A stretch of DNA of 64,000 nucleotides from DATEPR01 sp963780635 (GCA_963780635.1 CAWACW010000016.1:124001-188000), one strand, 5' to 3'. Positions 1-9,006 are shown, counted from the first letter of the stretch. Made by a program: numbers and translations. The notes: generated by a model not told the origin, from the sequence alone.

Positions 1-211
1 AGCAGGTGCCCAGTACGTAGCGCCACTGGCGCAGCAGCCGGAACAGCAGCCGGGGGTCGAGCCCACCACCGTCATCGCGCGCGGCACGGGCGGCCACTGC
101 CTGCAACGCCGACGCGACGCCGTAGCAGACGGCCGCGGAGAACGCACCGAGCAGGCCCCACCACACGGTTCGACGATAGAGCCCGGCCGGGGCGGTAGTG
201 CCCACCACCAC
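1..211 (-). CDS. N-terminal part of a membrane protein, DMT/EamA-like (partial)
   Basis: Reading the minus strand from three consecutive GTG codons (211-203) gives an open frame that runs off the window start; a TAG lies directly upstream in frame. The visible 70 residues contain a hydrophobic segment with the pattern WWGLLGAFSAAVCYGVASAL followed by QAVAARAAR. This resembles the first membrane helix of actinobacterial integral membrane proteins related to DMT transporters, but too little is present to name a substrate. It is divergent from rimO, with about 47 bp between the starts, so the two probably share a promoter region. The exact start among the GTGs is uncertain. Confidence 0.5.
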   Translation of the reverse strand, partial: MVVGTTAPAGLYRRTVWWGLLGAFSAAVCYGVASALQAVAARAARDDGGGLDPRLLFRLLRQWRYVLGTC

Positions 212-257
212 CTACTCGTGAATCCGCGAATCGAACCGGACCGGTTACGCTGTTTCG

Positions 258-1706
258 GTGTCCTCACCCACCACTGGTCGCCGTTTCACCCTGCTCACCC
301 TCGGCTGCGCGCGCAACGAGGTCGACTCCGAGGAGTTGGCAGGTCGGCTGAGCCAGCAGGGCTGGACCCACGTCGCCGATGGCGCCGACGACGACGGTGA
401 CGTCGACGTGGTGCTGGTGAATACCTGCGGCTTCGTGGAGTCGGCCAAAAAGGACTCGGTGGACACACTGCTGGCGGCCGCGGACAGCGGGGCGAAAGTG
501 GTCGCGGTCGGCTGCCTGGCCGAGCGTTACGGCGCCGATCTGGCCGAGAGCCTGCCCGAAGCGGCGGCGGTGCTCGGGTTCGATCACTACGCGACCCTCG
601 ACGAGCGGCTGGACGACGTCGTCGCGGGCCGCCGGATCGAGGCACACAAGCCGGTCGACCGGCGCACGCTGCTGCCGATCACCCCCGTGCAGCGCCCGGC
701 CGCCGCTGAGCAGGTCGCGGTGCCCGGACACGGCTGGGGTCCGCGCGTGGTGCGCGCCCGGCTCGACGACTCGCCGGTGGCCCCGCTGAAGATCGCGTCC
801 GGGTGCGACCGCAGGTGCTCCTTCTGCGCGATCCCGTCGTTCCGGGGTGCCTTCGTCTCCCGCACGCCGGAGGAGCTGCTGGCCGAGGCCGCGTGGCTGG
901 CCGAGCACGGCGTGCGCGAGTTGTACCTGGTCAGCGAGAACTCGACCTCCTACGGCAAGGACCTGCCCGGCGCCCAGGATCCGCTGGCCGCGCTGCTGCC
1001 GAGGCTGGCAGCGGTGCCCGGCATCGACCGGGTGCGCGTGTCCTACCTGCAGCCCGCCGAGACGCGGCCGACGCTGGTCGAGACGATCGCCACGACGCCC
1101 GGTGTGGCCGACTACTTCGACCTGTCCTTCCAGCACTCCAGCGAGTCGGTGCTGCGCCGGATGCGCCGGTTCGGCTCCACCGACACGTTCCTCGACCTGG
1201 TCGAGCGCATCCGCGACCTGTCGCCGGCGGCGGGCATCCGCACCAACGTGATCGTCGGCTTCCCCGGTGAGACCTCCGACGACGTGGCCGAGCTGGTGCG
1301 GTTCCTGTCCGCGGCCCGCCTGGACGCCGTCGGCGTTTTCGGGTATTCCGACGAGGACGGCACCGAGGCCGAGGGCCTGCCGGACAAGCTGGACGCCGAC
1401 ACCATCACCGAACGTGTCGCCATGATCTCCGCGCTGGTCGAGGAGCTGACCTCGCAACGCGCCGAGGACCGCGTCGGCGACACCGTCGACGTGCTCGTCG
1501 AACGGCTGGCCGACGACGACACCGACTGCACGGGCCGGGCGGCCCACCAGGCACCCGAGGTGGACGGCGAGTGCCTGCTCCTCGACGGTGACGAGTTGAC
1601 GATCGACGCGCTGCGGGTCGGTGACCTGGTGCGCTGCGAGGTCGTCGACTCGGCGGGTGTGGACCTGGTGGTGCGGCCGATCGAAGTCCTGCCGAGGACA
1701 GCATGA
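258..1706 (+). CDS. rimO: Ribosomal protein S12 methylthiotransferase RimO
   Basis: A cytosolic radical-SAM enzyme that adds a methylthio group to the conserved aspartate of ribosomal protein S12. The 482-residue product has all three parts of the family in order: an N-terminal methylthiotransferase domain with cluster cysteines C17 (LGCARN), C57 (NTCGF) and C86 (VGCLAERY); a radical-SAM core with CDRRCSFC (C183, C187, C190); and a C-terminal TRAM-like region. RimO and MiaB are close relatives; LGCARN and the PSFRG motif after the SAM cysteines favour RimO. The start is GTG 258. Its stop overlaps the pgsA start by ATGA, so the two are translationally coupled. Confidence 0.92.
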   Translation: MSSPTTGRRFTLLTLGCARNEVDSEELAGRLSQQGWTHVADGADDDGDVDVVLVNTCGFVESAKKDSVDTLLAAADSGAKVVAVGCLAERYGADLAESLPEAAAVLGFDHYATLDERLDDVVAGRRIEAHKPVDRRTLLPITPVQRPAAAEQVAVPGHGWGPRVVRARLDDSPVAPLKIASGCDRRCSFCAIPSFRGAFVSRTPEELLAEAAWLAEHGVRELYLVSENSTSYGKDLPGAQDPLAALLPRLAAVPGIDRVRVSYLQPAETRPTLVETIATTPGVADYFDLSFQHSSESVLRRMRRFGSTDTFLDLVERIRDLSPAAGIRTNVIVGFPGETSDDVAELVRFLSAARLDAVGVFGYSDEDGTEAEGLPDKLDADTITERVAMISALVEELTSQRAEDRVGDTVDVLVERLADDDTDCTGRAAHQAPEVDGECLLLDGDELTIDALRVGDLVRCEVVDSAGVDLVVRPIEVLPRTA

Positions 1707-2338
1707 CAACGCCGGCCGGGGGCCCGTCGGACGCTGTGGGTCCGGCCGGTGCCGCGCATCCTCAGGCGGCCACGCCCCCGGTCCCGCTGCTCAACGTCGC
1801 GAACGTCCTGACCGTGTCCCGGCTGGTGCTCGTCCCGGTCTTTCTCGTCGCCCTGTTCGCCGGCGACGGCCACCAGGTCGGCTGGCGGCTGGTGGCCACG
1901 GCGGTGTTCGCCATCGCGTCCCTGACCGACCACTTCGACGGCAACATCGCTCGCAGCAGGGGTCTGGTCACCGACTTCGGCAAGATCGCCGACCCGATCG
2001 CGGACAAGGCGCTCACCGGGGCGGCGCTGATCGGCCTGAGCCTGCTCGGTGAGCTGCCGTGGTGGGTGACGATCGTGATCGCGGTCCGCGAGGTCGGCAT
2101 CACACTGCTGCGGTTCTGGGTCATCCGATTCGGCGTGATCCCGGCCAGCAGGGGCGGCAAGGCCAAGACGTTGGTGCAGGTCATCGGCATCGTGCTGTAC
2201 CTGCTGCCGCTGCCCGGATGGTCCGACCCGATCCGGTGGGTGGTCATGGGGATAGCCATCGTGCTGACCGTGGCCACCGGTGTCGACTACGTGTTCCAGG
2301 CCTTCCGGCTGCGGGTCCGCGGCCGGGCGGTCACGTGA
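1703..2338 (+). CDS. pgsA: CDP-diacylglycerol--glycerol-3-phosphate 3-phosphatidyltransferase
   Basis: An integral membrane enzyme that makes phosphatidylglycerophosphate from CDP-diacylglycerol and glycerol-3-phosphate, the committed step to phosphatidylglycerol and cardiolipin. The CDP-alcohol phosphatidyltransferase signature D-x2-D-G-x2-A-R-x8-G-x3-D-x3-D is complete (DHFDGNIARS followed by GKIADPIAD, about residues 78-103). Several hydrophobic helices surround it. At 211 residues it has the usual length. It overlaps rimO (ATGA) and the cinA-like gene (GTGA), so the three form one operon. The order pgsA-cinA-clgR-pspA is familiar from mycobacteria. Some actinobacterial paralogues of this family make phosphatidylinositol phosphate, so the exact acceptor is inferred. 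Confidence 0.85.
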   Translation: MTTPAGGPSDAVGPAGAAHPQAATPPVPLLNVANVLTVSRLVLVPVFLVALFAGDGHQVGWRLVATAVFAIASLTDHFDGNIARSRGLVTDFGKIADPIADKALTGAALIGLSLLGELPWWVTIVIAVREVGITLLRFWVIRFGVIPASRGGKAKTLVQVIGIVLYLLPLPGWSDPIRWVVMGIAIVLTVATGVDYVFQAFRLRVRGRAVT

Positions 2339-2802
2339 GCTCGGCCGTCGAGGTCGTCGCGCTGCTCGTCGCCCGTCGCCAGACCGTCGCGACAGCGGAG
2401 TCGCTGACCGCCGGACTCGTCACGGCCACGCTCACGACCGTCCCGGGCTCCAGTGCGGTGGTTCGAGGTGGTCTTGTGGTGTATGCCACAGATTTGAAAG
2501 CACGCCTCGCCGGAGTGCCGGCGGACCTGCTCGCCAAGCACGGCGCAGTTCACCCGGACGTGGCGATCGCCCTGGCCGAGGGCGCGCGGACCGTGTGCAC
2601 TGCGGACTGGGGCATCGGCCTGACGGGGGTCGCGGGACCCGATCCGCAGGACGGAGTGGCACCCGGCCGGGTGTACCTCGGCTTGGCGGGCCCGACCGGC
2701 ACAACCTGTCACACGCTCGACCTGCCGGGCGACCGCGACGCTGTCCGCACGGCCTCCGTAGCGGCTGCTCTCGGCGCCCTGCACACGGCCCTGACCGGCT
2801 GA
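2335..2802 (+). CDS. CinA C-terminal domain protein, nicotinamide-nucleotide amidase (PncC-type)
   Basis: A stand-alone 155-residue CinA_C domain. Characterised members deamidate nicotinamide mononucleotide to nicotinic acid mononucleotide for NAD salvage. Motifs seen are TAESLTAG near residue 20, the GGLVVYATDLKARL segment and GLTGVAGPDP around residue 95, with no N-terminal molybdopterin-binding domain. The GTG start at 2335 overlaps the pgsA stop by GTGA, which decides the start although the frame is open further upstream. In actinobacteria this gene usually sits between pgsA and clgR, as here. Confidence 0.85.
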   Translation: MSSAVEVVALLVARRQTVATAESLTAGLVTATLTTVPGSSAVVRGGLVVYATDLKARLAGVPADLLAKHGAVHPDVAIALAEGARTVCTADWGIGLTGVAGPDPQDGVAPGRVYLGLAGPTGTTCHTLDLPGDRDAVRTASVAAALGALHTALTG

Positions 2803-2900
2803 TACATCGAGTATGACCACGGTCCGTATTCGATCGTGGGCCTTGTTCGATCATGCTGCCCGGCACCATCGCCGGGAACATTGCGGGTCACTGGCACGTT

Positions 2901-2916
2901 CGCTCTTGGCATAGCG
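2901..2916. promoter_or_regulatory. Possible ClgR operator (CGCT-N8-AGCG) upstream of clgR
   Basis: CGCT (2901-2904) and AGCG (2913-2916) form a small dyad 85 bp before clgR. ClgR regulators are known to autoregulate through CGC/GCG dyads, but the spacing here is not the textbook one, so this is only a candidate. The rest of the 198-bp gap holds a CCCGGC/GCCGGG hairpin (2859-2876) that could terminate the cinA-like gene and a TAATCT -10-like hexamer close to clgR. Confidence 0.3.
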
Positions 2917-3000
2917 CCGAGAAGTCGGCCGCAAGTCAATGCCGCCAGACGGTGCCGCTCGGTAATCTGAACGGCACGGCGAGGAGAAGGGAGGCGCGCG

Positions 3001-3456
3001 ATGGCTGTGCTACTGCGCGAGGCGATCGGTGATCGGCTCCGTCATGCCCGCACTGTCCAGCACCGGACTCTGCGCGAGGTCTCCCGGGCGGCCCGGGTCA
3101 GCCTTGGTTACCTCTCTGAGGTGGAACGGGGCCGCAAGGAGGCGTCCAGCGAGCTGCTGGCCGCCATTTGTGCTGCGCTGGAACTACCGTTGGCGGATCT
3201 GCTGCATCGGGTCGCTGCGGACGTGAGTGCCATGGATGTGCGTACGGTGGACGACGTGGCTGTGCCAGCCGCGACCGCATCGACCGCGAAGGACGGCCCT
3301 GTGCCGGCCAAGGCGGAGGGTGCGCTGCAGGGCGGCAGGATGGTGCCCGCTGTAGTGGGGACCGACCTGGCGGATCTGAAGTTGCAGCCGGTGCTCACGC
3401 ACCGGTTGACGACCTCGATCGGCGACCGGTCCAGGGGGATGACGGTCGCCGCCTGA
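3001..3456 (+). CDS. clgR: XRE-family transcriptional regulator, ClgR-like
   Basis: A DNA-binding activator; in mycobacteria and corynebacteria ClgR switches on clp protease genes and the pspA envelope-stress system. The 151-residue product has an N-terminal helix-turn-helix (about residues 9-65, including RTLREVSRAARVSLGYLSEVE and the following GRKEASSELLAAI). A longer, low-complexity linker and a C-terminus ending in small residues follow; an AA-type end is typical of Clp substrates. The ATG is preceded by a strong purine-rich site (gaggagaagggagg). It is followed by pspA, matching the mycobacterial clgR-pspA order and supporting the assignment. Confidence 0.85.
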   Translation: MAVLLREAIGDRLRHARTVQHRTLREVSRAARVSLGYLSEVERGRKEASSELLAAICAALELPLADLLHRVAADVSAMDVRTVDDVAVPAATASTAKDGPVPAKAEGALQGGRMVPAVVGTDLADLKLQPVLTHRLTTSIGDRSRGMTVAA

Positions 3457-3663
3457 CGCGGAAACGGCAAGCCACGAGCGTGGTCGGCACCAGCCGGCCG
3501 CGTGCGTTGGCGTATGGGTTGCGTCGATCTGCCGGGGCCGGTGGAAGCTCGCGTCCGTACCTGACACGATGTAGTCCATACGGTACGAGGTCGTTGCTTG
3601 GGCGTGGGGTGGGTCGGCACCCACCGTGGCTCGAGGGCACAGGGGAGAAGGCAGGCGGAGGAG

Positions 3664-4533
3664 ATGGCCAACCCGTTCGTGAAGGCGTGGAAGTACCTGA
3701 TGGCGGCCTTCTCGTCGAAGGTGGACGAGCTCGCCGATCCGAAGGTACAGATCCAGCAGGCCATCGAGGAGGCCCAGCGGGCGCACCAAGCGCTGTCCCA
3801 GCAGGCGGCCGCGGTGATCGGCAACCAGCGTCAGCTGGAGATGAAGCTCAACCGGCAGTTGGGTGAGGTCGAGAAACTGCAGGCGTCGGCTCGCCAGGCA
3901 CTCGTGCTCGCCGACGAGTCGCGGAGCAAGGGCGACGACGCCAAGGCCACCGAGTTCGAGAACGCCGCCGAGCAGTTCGCCACCCAGCTGGTGACGGCGG
4001 AGCAGTCGATCGAAGACCTCAAGACGCTGCACGACCAGTCACTGCAGGCTGCCGCCCAGGCCAAGACGGCCGTCGAGCGCAACTCGATGATGCTCCAGCA
4101 GAAGCTGTCCGAGCGCACCAAGCTGCTCAGCCAGCTGGAGCAGGCGAAGATGCAGGAGCAGGTGTCCAAGTCGCTCAACCAGATGAGCGAACTGGCCGCG
4201 CCGACCAACACACCGTCGCTGGACGAGATCCGCGACAAGATCGAGAAGCGCTACGCCACCGCGCTCGGCTCGGCCGACCTGGCGAAGAACTCGGTCCAGG
4301 GCCGCATGCTCGAGGTCCAGCAGTCGACGGTGAACATGGCAGGTTCCAGCCGCCTGGAGCAGATCAGGGCGTCGCTGGCCGGCAACTCGGTCGCGGGCCA
4401 GATCACCAGCGGCAGCGGCCCGGCGAGTTCGCCGGGCAAGGCATCCAACATCCAGCAGGAGATCGCCCAGCGAGTCCAGCAGTCGCAGAACAACTCGGCG
4501 ACGACCACCCCCGAGGCGGACTCCACCAACTGA
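3664..4533 (+). CDS. pspA: PspA/IM30-family envelope stress protein
   Basis: A peripheral membrane, coiled-coil protein of the PspA/Vipp1 (ESCRT-III-like) family that protects the inner membrane under stress. The 289-residue product starts with the amphipathic MANPFVKAWKYL segment. It continues as a long helical coiled coil rich in Gln, Ala and Glu (about residues 30-190) and ends in a flexible Ser/Gln/Asn-rich tail. The start is ATG 3664 with GGAGGAG directly upstream; an in-frame upstream extension lacks family similarity. It lies 207 bp after clgR, close to the usual target arrangement. No PspM/PspN-like genes follow; a repeat array does. Confidence 0.85.
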   Translation: MANPFVKAWKYLMAAFSSKVDELADPKVQIQQAIEEAQRAHQALSQQAAAVIGNQRQLEMKLNRQLGEVEKLQASARQALVLADESRSKGDDAKATEFENAAEQFATQLVTAEQSIEDLKTLHDQSLQAAAQAKTAVERNSMMLQQKLSERTKLLSQLEQAKMQEQVSKSLNQMSELAAPTNTPSLDEIRDKIEKRYATALGSADLAKNSVQGRMLEVQQSTVNMAGSSRLEQIRASLAGNSVAGQITSGSGPASSPGKASNIQQEIAQRVQQSQNNSATTTPEADSTN

Positions 4534-4811
4534 CGATGACAGCAGCGGCGCCCGGTCGGCCAAGCCCGACTGGGCGCTGTGCTGTCTCAGGCGGCACGCC
4601 AGCAGGCCGTCATGCCGTCCGGGCTGGTGGCGAGCGCAGTGCTCAACGGCGACGAACGATCCGAAGCCAGCCCACCCCACCAGCCCGACCACCCGGACTC
4701 GACCCGCCGGCCGCCCACCGAAGCAACCACGGCGGCGATCTGGCAGCTCAACTCGGCATGGCAAGTGCCGGAGGTCGCCGACCGCGATGGGCGGCCAAAT
4801 CTGCCTGGCCG

Positions 4812-5235
4812 CAGCCGAGGGTGGTCGCCCGCGGATCCGGTGGCGCAGTCTGGCTGGCGGCTGCCGAGGGGTGGCCGTCTGTGGGTTCGGTGGCGCAGCT
4901 TGGCTGGCGGTATACGAGGGTGGCTACCTGTGGGTTCGGTGGCGCAGTCTGGTTGGCGGCGGCGGGGGGTGGTCGTCTGTGGGTTCGGGTGGCGCAGTCT
5001 GGCTGGTGGTAACGGAGGGTGGCCGTCTGCGGGTTCGGTGGCGCAGCTGGCTGTGGCCGGGGTGGTCGCCGGTGGGTTCGGTGGCGCAGTCTGGCTGGTG
5101 GTAGCCGAGGGGGTGGCCGTCTGTCGGTTCGGTGGCGCAGTTTGGTTGGCGGCGGCGGAGGGTGGTCGTCTGTGGGTTCGGTGGTGCAGTCTGGTCGGCC
5201 GCAGCCGAGCGCGGCCACCTGCCGATTCGGCGGCC
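4812..5235 (+). repeat. Array 1: about eight degenerate 49-51-bp tandem units
   Basis: The anchor GGTTCGGTGGCGCAG recurs at about 4833, 4883, 4932, 4981, 5031, 5074, 5125 and 5174, giving spacings of 50, 49, 49, 50, 43, 51 and 49. Each unit also carries CTGGCTGGCGG and GAGGGTGGTCGTCTG-like blocks. The + strand is G/T-rich. Both strands stay open for hundreds of codons here, but the translations are low-complexity and follow the DNA repeat, so I do not call a gene. The array lies in the 1.3-kb gap after pspA. Confidence 0.85.
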
Positions 5236-5863
5236 GAACTCAGCAGGCCGTGCGGGACCAGCCGGAGCAGCCAAACCGGCCGAACCAGCTCCAAGGCCCG
5301 GGCTACCCCGGCCATGCGGAGCCAAGATCCGGTTCTCCCCGCTCCCGGAACAGAAGCCCCAGCGACCCGGGCACGGCCGGCCTCGCGAAAAGCGCGGACC
5401 GAGCACCAGCGGCCTGCGAGCCGAGGATCCGCGAACCCGAGATCGGTGAGCCGATCCGCGAACCCGAGAACCCGGGCCAACTCGGCTTCAGACCGGCGCC
5501 GACCCGGGCGCGGCGAGAGCCAGTGCGAGCCCGAGAGCCCGGCCCGAGCGTCCACCGCCGACCCGGCCGCGACCCCCGCAAGACCCCCGCGCGACCCCGG
5601 CAGAATGACCGGCCAGGCCGATCGGCGGGGCGGAAACCCCCCGATCGTCGGGATCATTCCGACATCAGGTTGAGATCCGGTCGTTCTCCGCTCGCAACCC
5701 TAGTGGGCTGAATCAGTCACCCCAGGTAGCAGTCCGCCAATTAAGCGACCGTTAAGACCGATTTGGTGCAGACTTTCGTGTGATTATCGAACTGTGATGT
5801 AGTAATCCCCGCTACCTGGCGTGGCACTATCGTCGGGACTTGTCGAGGAGCCGGGAGGGCTGC
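5236..5863. other. Gene-free stretch between array 1 and the permease
   Basis: The first 450 bases are C-rich, without a supported gene; GATCCGCGAACCCGAGA occurs twice near 5426-5470. From about 5720 the sequence becomes clearly richer in A and T (ccaattaagcgaccgttaag, then tgattatcgaac), which marks a likely promoter region for the permease at 5864. I cannot fix the -35 and -10 hexamers with confidence. Confidence 0.5.
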
Positions 5864-7126
5864 GTGGCGCTGTGGGCAGTACACGGCGACGGGCGGCGGC
5901 TGGGGGACGGCGAGGTCGTGCACTCGAATGAGCGGCTGAGCTGGCCGCTGACCGTGGGGCTCGGCCTGCAGCACCTGGCCGCGATGGCCGGCGCGACGCT
6001 GATCGTGCCCCGGCTGACGGGGTTACCCGTCTCGACCACCCTGCTGTTCTCCGGTGTCGGCACCCTGCTGTTCCTGCTGATCACGCGCAACAAGGTACCC
6101 AGCTATCTCGGCGCGTCCTACGCGTTCGTCGCGCCGCTCGTCGCCTCGCACAACGAAGGGCCGGCCGCGCAACTCGGTGGCGTCGTGTTCGCCGGCCTGC
6201 TGCTGGCGGTGATCGGCATCGCGGTCAAGGCCCTGGGCATCCGCCTGGTCGACTCTGTGATGCCCCCGATCGTCACCGGCGGCGTCATCGTCCTGCTCGG
6301 CCTCAACCTCGCCCCCATCGCCGCCCGCCAGGCAGGCTCCGGGCCGCTGGTCGCCGCCGTCACGCTCGCCGTCATCGGTCTGTGCGCTGTCCTGTCCCAC
6401 GGCCTGCTGCTGCGGCTGGGCGTGCTGGCCGGTGTCGTCGTGGGCTGGGTCATGGCGACCATCACCGGCGGTCTGGACCAGGTCCGCATCGCCGCGATGA
6501 ACACGGCGTCCTGGTGGGGCATTCCGGCCCTCCACGAGCCCCAGCTACGCCCGTCCGTGATGCTCGCCGTGCTCCCGGCCGTCCTCGTGCTCACAGCGCA
6601 GAGCGTTGGCTACACGAAGGCCGTCGGCAGCGTCACCGGTCGCGACCTGGACGGCCACGTCGGCGATGCCCTGATCGCCAACGGTCTGGCCACCGCGATC
6701 GCCGGTAGCGGCGGAGGCTCCGCGCTCGCGCCGCTCGGCGAGAACATCGGCGTCCTGGCCCTGAGCCGCGTCTACTCGACGGCCGCCTACCTGGCCGCAG
6801 CGGTCGGCGCGATCGTGCTCTCGTTCTCCCCGAAGATCACCGCGTTCGTGGCGACGATCCCGGCAGGCGTGACCGGGGCGCTGGCCCTCGTGCTGTTCGG
6901 CATGGTCGTGATGACGGGAATCCGGCTGTGGCTGGACAACGCCGTCGACTTCACCGACCCCGTGAACATGATGGTCGCCGGTGCCGCTGTCGTCGCCGGC
7001 GCGGCGAACCTGACCATCGACGTCTGGTCGTTGCGGGTCAACGGGATCGTGTGGGGCTCGGTGCTGATCGTGCTGGGCTATCCGCTGCTGCGCACCCTGC
7101 GCGGGTCAGGGCCGCGTGAGGTCTGA
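5864..7126 (+). CDS. Uracil/xanthine permease family transporter (NCS2, UraA-like)
   Basis: An integral membrane nucleobase:cation symporter of the NCS2 family. The product (about 420 residues) begins with the family-typical LSWPLTVGLGLQHLAAMAG, has about 12-14 hydrophobic segments, and carries the QSVGYTKAVG and GENIGVLALSRVYS motifs of the substrate-binding core. The GTG at 5864 has GGGAGGG 5-11 nt upstream and is preferred over TTG 5840. Its 3' end overlaps the convergent pyrD by 49 bp. Uracil is the likely substrate given pyrD as neighbour, but xanthine or uric acid members look similar. Confidence 0.85.
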   Translation: MALWAVHGDGRRLGDGEVVHSNERLSWPLTVGLGLQHLAAMAGATLIVPRLTGLPVSTTLLFSGVGTLLFLLITRNKVPSYLGASYAFVAPLVASHNEGPAAQLGGVVFAGLLLAVIGIAVKALGIRLVDSVMPPIVTGGVIVLLGLNLAPIAARQAGSGPLVAAVTLAVIGLCAVLSHGLLLRLGVLAGVVVGWVMATITGGLDQVRIAAMNTASWWGIPALHEPQLRPSVMLAVLPAVLVLTAQSVGYTKAVGSVTGRDLDGHVGDALIANGLATAIAGSGGGSALAPLGENIGVLALSRVYSTAAYLAAAVGAIVLSFSPKITAFVATIPAGVTGALALVLFGMVVMTGIRLWLDNAVDFTDPVNMMVAGAAVVAGAANLTIDVWSLRVNGIVWGSVLIVLGYPLLRTLRGSGPREV

Positions 7127-8160
7127 CGAACCGCTTTGTTGATCGACCGGACCAGCCATGGTCCCGCGTAGATGAACCCCGTGTAGAGCTGAACCAGGCT
7201 CGCACCGGCGTCCAGCATCCGCTCCGCGTCGGTCACGCTGCCGATCCCGCCGACGCCGATCACCGGCAGCGCACCGGCCGTCTCGCGCTGGACGAACTCG
7301 ACCACCTGACGCGCCCGCGACGCCAACGGCTGCCCGGACAGGCCACCGGTCTGCCAGCCCGCGGCCAGGTCACGGGCGGCGAGACCGTCCCGGGCCAGCG
7401 TCGTGTTCGTCGCGATCAGTCCGGCGACCCCGCGCGCCGCGCACACTTCGAGCAGTTCGCCGATGGCGTGGTCGGTCAGGTCCGGCGCGATCTTCACCAG
7501 CAGCGGCTTGGGGGTGCCGGCTCCGGCGAGGTCGGCAGCCTCCGCACGCAGGCCGGCGAGCAGGTCCGACAGCATGTTGCGGTCCTGCAGGCCGCGCAGG
7601 CCCGGGGTGTTGGGAGAGCTGACGTTCACCGCGAAATAGTCGCCGTACGGGTAGAGCACGCGCAGCGAACGCCGGTAGTCGCCGACCGCCTCGCCGATCG
7701 GGGTGATCTTGGACTTGCCGATGCTCACGCCCAGCGGCACCGGCAGCGCGCGGAGCTTGCGCAACCGCTCGGCCAGCGCGACCGCTCCCGCGTTGTTGAA
7801 GCCCATCCGGTTGATCAGCGCGCCGCTGGCAGGCAGCCGGTACAGCCGCGGCTTGGGGTTGCCCGGCTGCGCGTGCCAGGTCACGGTGCCGACCTCGACG
7901 TGCCCGAAGCCCAGGGCCGCCCAGCCCGGCAGCGCGATCCCGTTCTTGTCCATGCCGGCCGCGAGGCCGACCGGGTTGGGGAACCGGATGCCGAACACGG
8001 TGCGCGGCGCCGGGACCGCGAACCACTTCCGTAGCGGGGCCAACGCCGGTGGCACGGCGGCGGCCCGCGCCAGCGCGGTCAGTGTGAATTCGTGCGCGGC
8101 TTCCGCGTCGCCCGAGCCGACGCGGAAGAGCAGTGGTCGCACCAGTCGCGAGTAGAGCAC
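7078..8160 (-). CDS. pyrD: Dihydroorotate dehydrogenase, quinone-dependent (class 2)
   Basis: A membrane-associated flavoprotein that oxidises dihydroorotate to orotate in pyrimidine synthesis, passing electrons to quinone. The 360-residue product has an N-terminal amphipathic extension (YSRLVRPLLFRVG), the FMN-binding GLAAGMDKNG, the active-site segment NVSSPNTPGLR with the class-2 catalytic serine, and a C-terminal phosphate-binding GVGGIGS. These features separate it from class 1 enzymes. The last 49 bp lie inside the convergent permease gene, so transcripts of the two genes would be complementary at their ends. Confidence 0.93.
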   Translation of the reverse strand: MLYSRLVRPLLFRVGSGDAEAAHEFTLTALARAAAVPPALAPLRKWFAVPAPRTVFGIRFPNPVGLAAGMDKNGIALPGWAALGFGHVEVGTVTWHAQPGNPKPRLYRLPASGALINRMGFNNAGAVALAERLRKLRALPVPLGVSIGKSKITPIGEAVGDYRRSLRVLYPYGDYFAVNVSSPNTPGLRGLQDRNMLSDLLAGLRAEAADLAGAGTPKPLLVKIAPDLTDHAIGELLEVCAARGVAGLIATNTTLARDGLAARDLAAGWQTGGLSGQPLASRARQVVEFVQRETAGALPVIGVGGIGSVTDAERMLDAGASLVQLYTGFIYAGPWLVRSINKAVRQTSRGPDPRRVRSSG

Positions 8161-8175
8161 GGTCCCTATCGAACC

Positions 8176-9003
8176 TCAGCCCGTCCGACCTTGCCTGACA
8201 GGCCCTGGCCCGCTCTGGCACCTCGGGCAGAACCAGGTGTACCGCGCGGGCACCCAGCCACCCTGCTCACCGGTCCGGATCGGGGTGCCGCACCGCAGAC
8301 ACGGCCGCTTGGTCCGCGCGTACACCCAGTGCTGCCGCCCCCTGGCCAGCTCTCCGGTGGTGCTCTGCTCTGGGTGCCAGGCGTTGCGGCGCAACAGTTT
8401 GTGACTCAGTGCCACGGCCTTCGACAACGTCTCGGGCGGTACGTCGGCGACCGGCGTCCACGGGGTCACGCCCAGCAGGAAGCACACCTCGGCCTTGTAG
8501 AGGTTGCCCACCCCGGCCACCACGCGCTGGTCGACGATCGCGGTACCCAGCTCACGATCACCCTGGGCGGCCAGCCTGCGCGTGGCCTCGGCGGCCATGT
8601 CGGCGTCCCAGTCGTCGGACATCAGGTCCGGTCCGAGATGGCCGACCAGCTCACTCTCCCGGTCCGTGGGCAGCAGGGTGAGGTCGTGCAGCCGGTACCC
8701 GACCGCCGTCCAGCGCTCGGTGCCCAGCACGACCCGGATGTCGTGCGACCGGTCGCGCCACCGGTCACCCGGCCGGTACAGATGCCAGGCGCCGTCCATC
8801 TTCAGGTGGCTGTGCAGGGTCAGGTCGCCGGAGAAACGGGTCAGCAGATGCTTGCCCACCGTGCCGGTGCCGAGCACGGTCCTGCCGGTCAGCTCGGCGT
8901 GCACCAGCGAGGGATGCCGCAGCTCGGCGCGCACCAGCACGCTGCCACCGAGCGCCTCGTCCAGCCGCCGCCCGGTGAGGAAGACCGTGTCACCCTCGGG
9001 CAT
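8176..9003 (-). CDS. nei: Fpg/Nei-family DNA glycosylase (endonuclease VIII-like)
   Basis: A base-excision repair enzyme that removes oxidised bases and cuts the abasic site. The 275-residue product starts MPEGD, giving the catalytic Pro2 and Glu3. A helix-two-turn-helix (about residues 150-210, with VAGVGNLYKAE) and a C-terminal zinc finger follow (CLRCG about residue 241, CPRC near 267). MPEGDTV and the domain details fit the Nei branch of actinobacteria better than Fpg, which usually starts MPELPE. It is transcribed with the ParA-like gene, only 3 bp away. Confidence 0.88.
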   Translation of the reverse strand: MPEGDTVFLTGRRLDEALGGSVLVRAELRHPSLVHAELTGRTVLGTGTVGKHLLTRFSGDLTLHSHLKMDGAWHLYRPGDRWRDRSHDIRVVLGTERWTAVGYRLHDLTLLPTDRESELVGHLGPDLMSDDWDADMAAEATRRLAAQGDRELGTAIVDQRVVAGVGNLYKAEVCFLLGVTPWTPVADVPPETLSKAVALSHKLLRRNAWHPEQSTTGELARGRQHWVYARTKRPCLRCGTPIRTGEQGGWVPARYTWFCPRCQSGPGPVRQGRTG

Positions 9004-9006
9004 CCC

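Noticed and set aside
4579..5673. Long ORFs of about 360 codons on both strands over array 1
   Set aside because: Both strands are open, the products are low-complexity Gly/Trp/Arg or Pro/His/Arg, and no ribosome site or homologous domain is seen.
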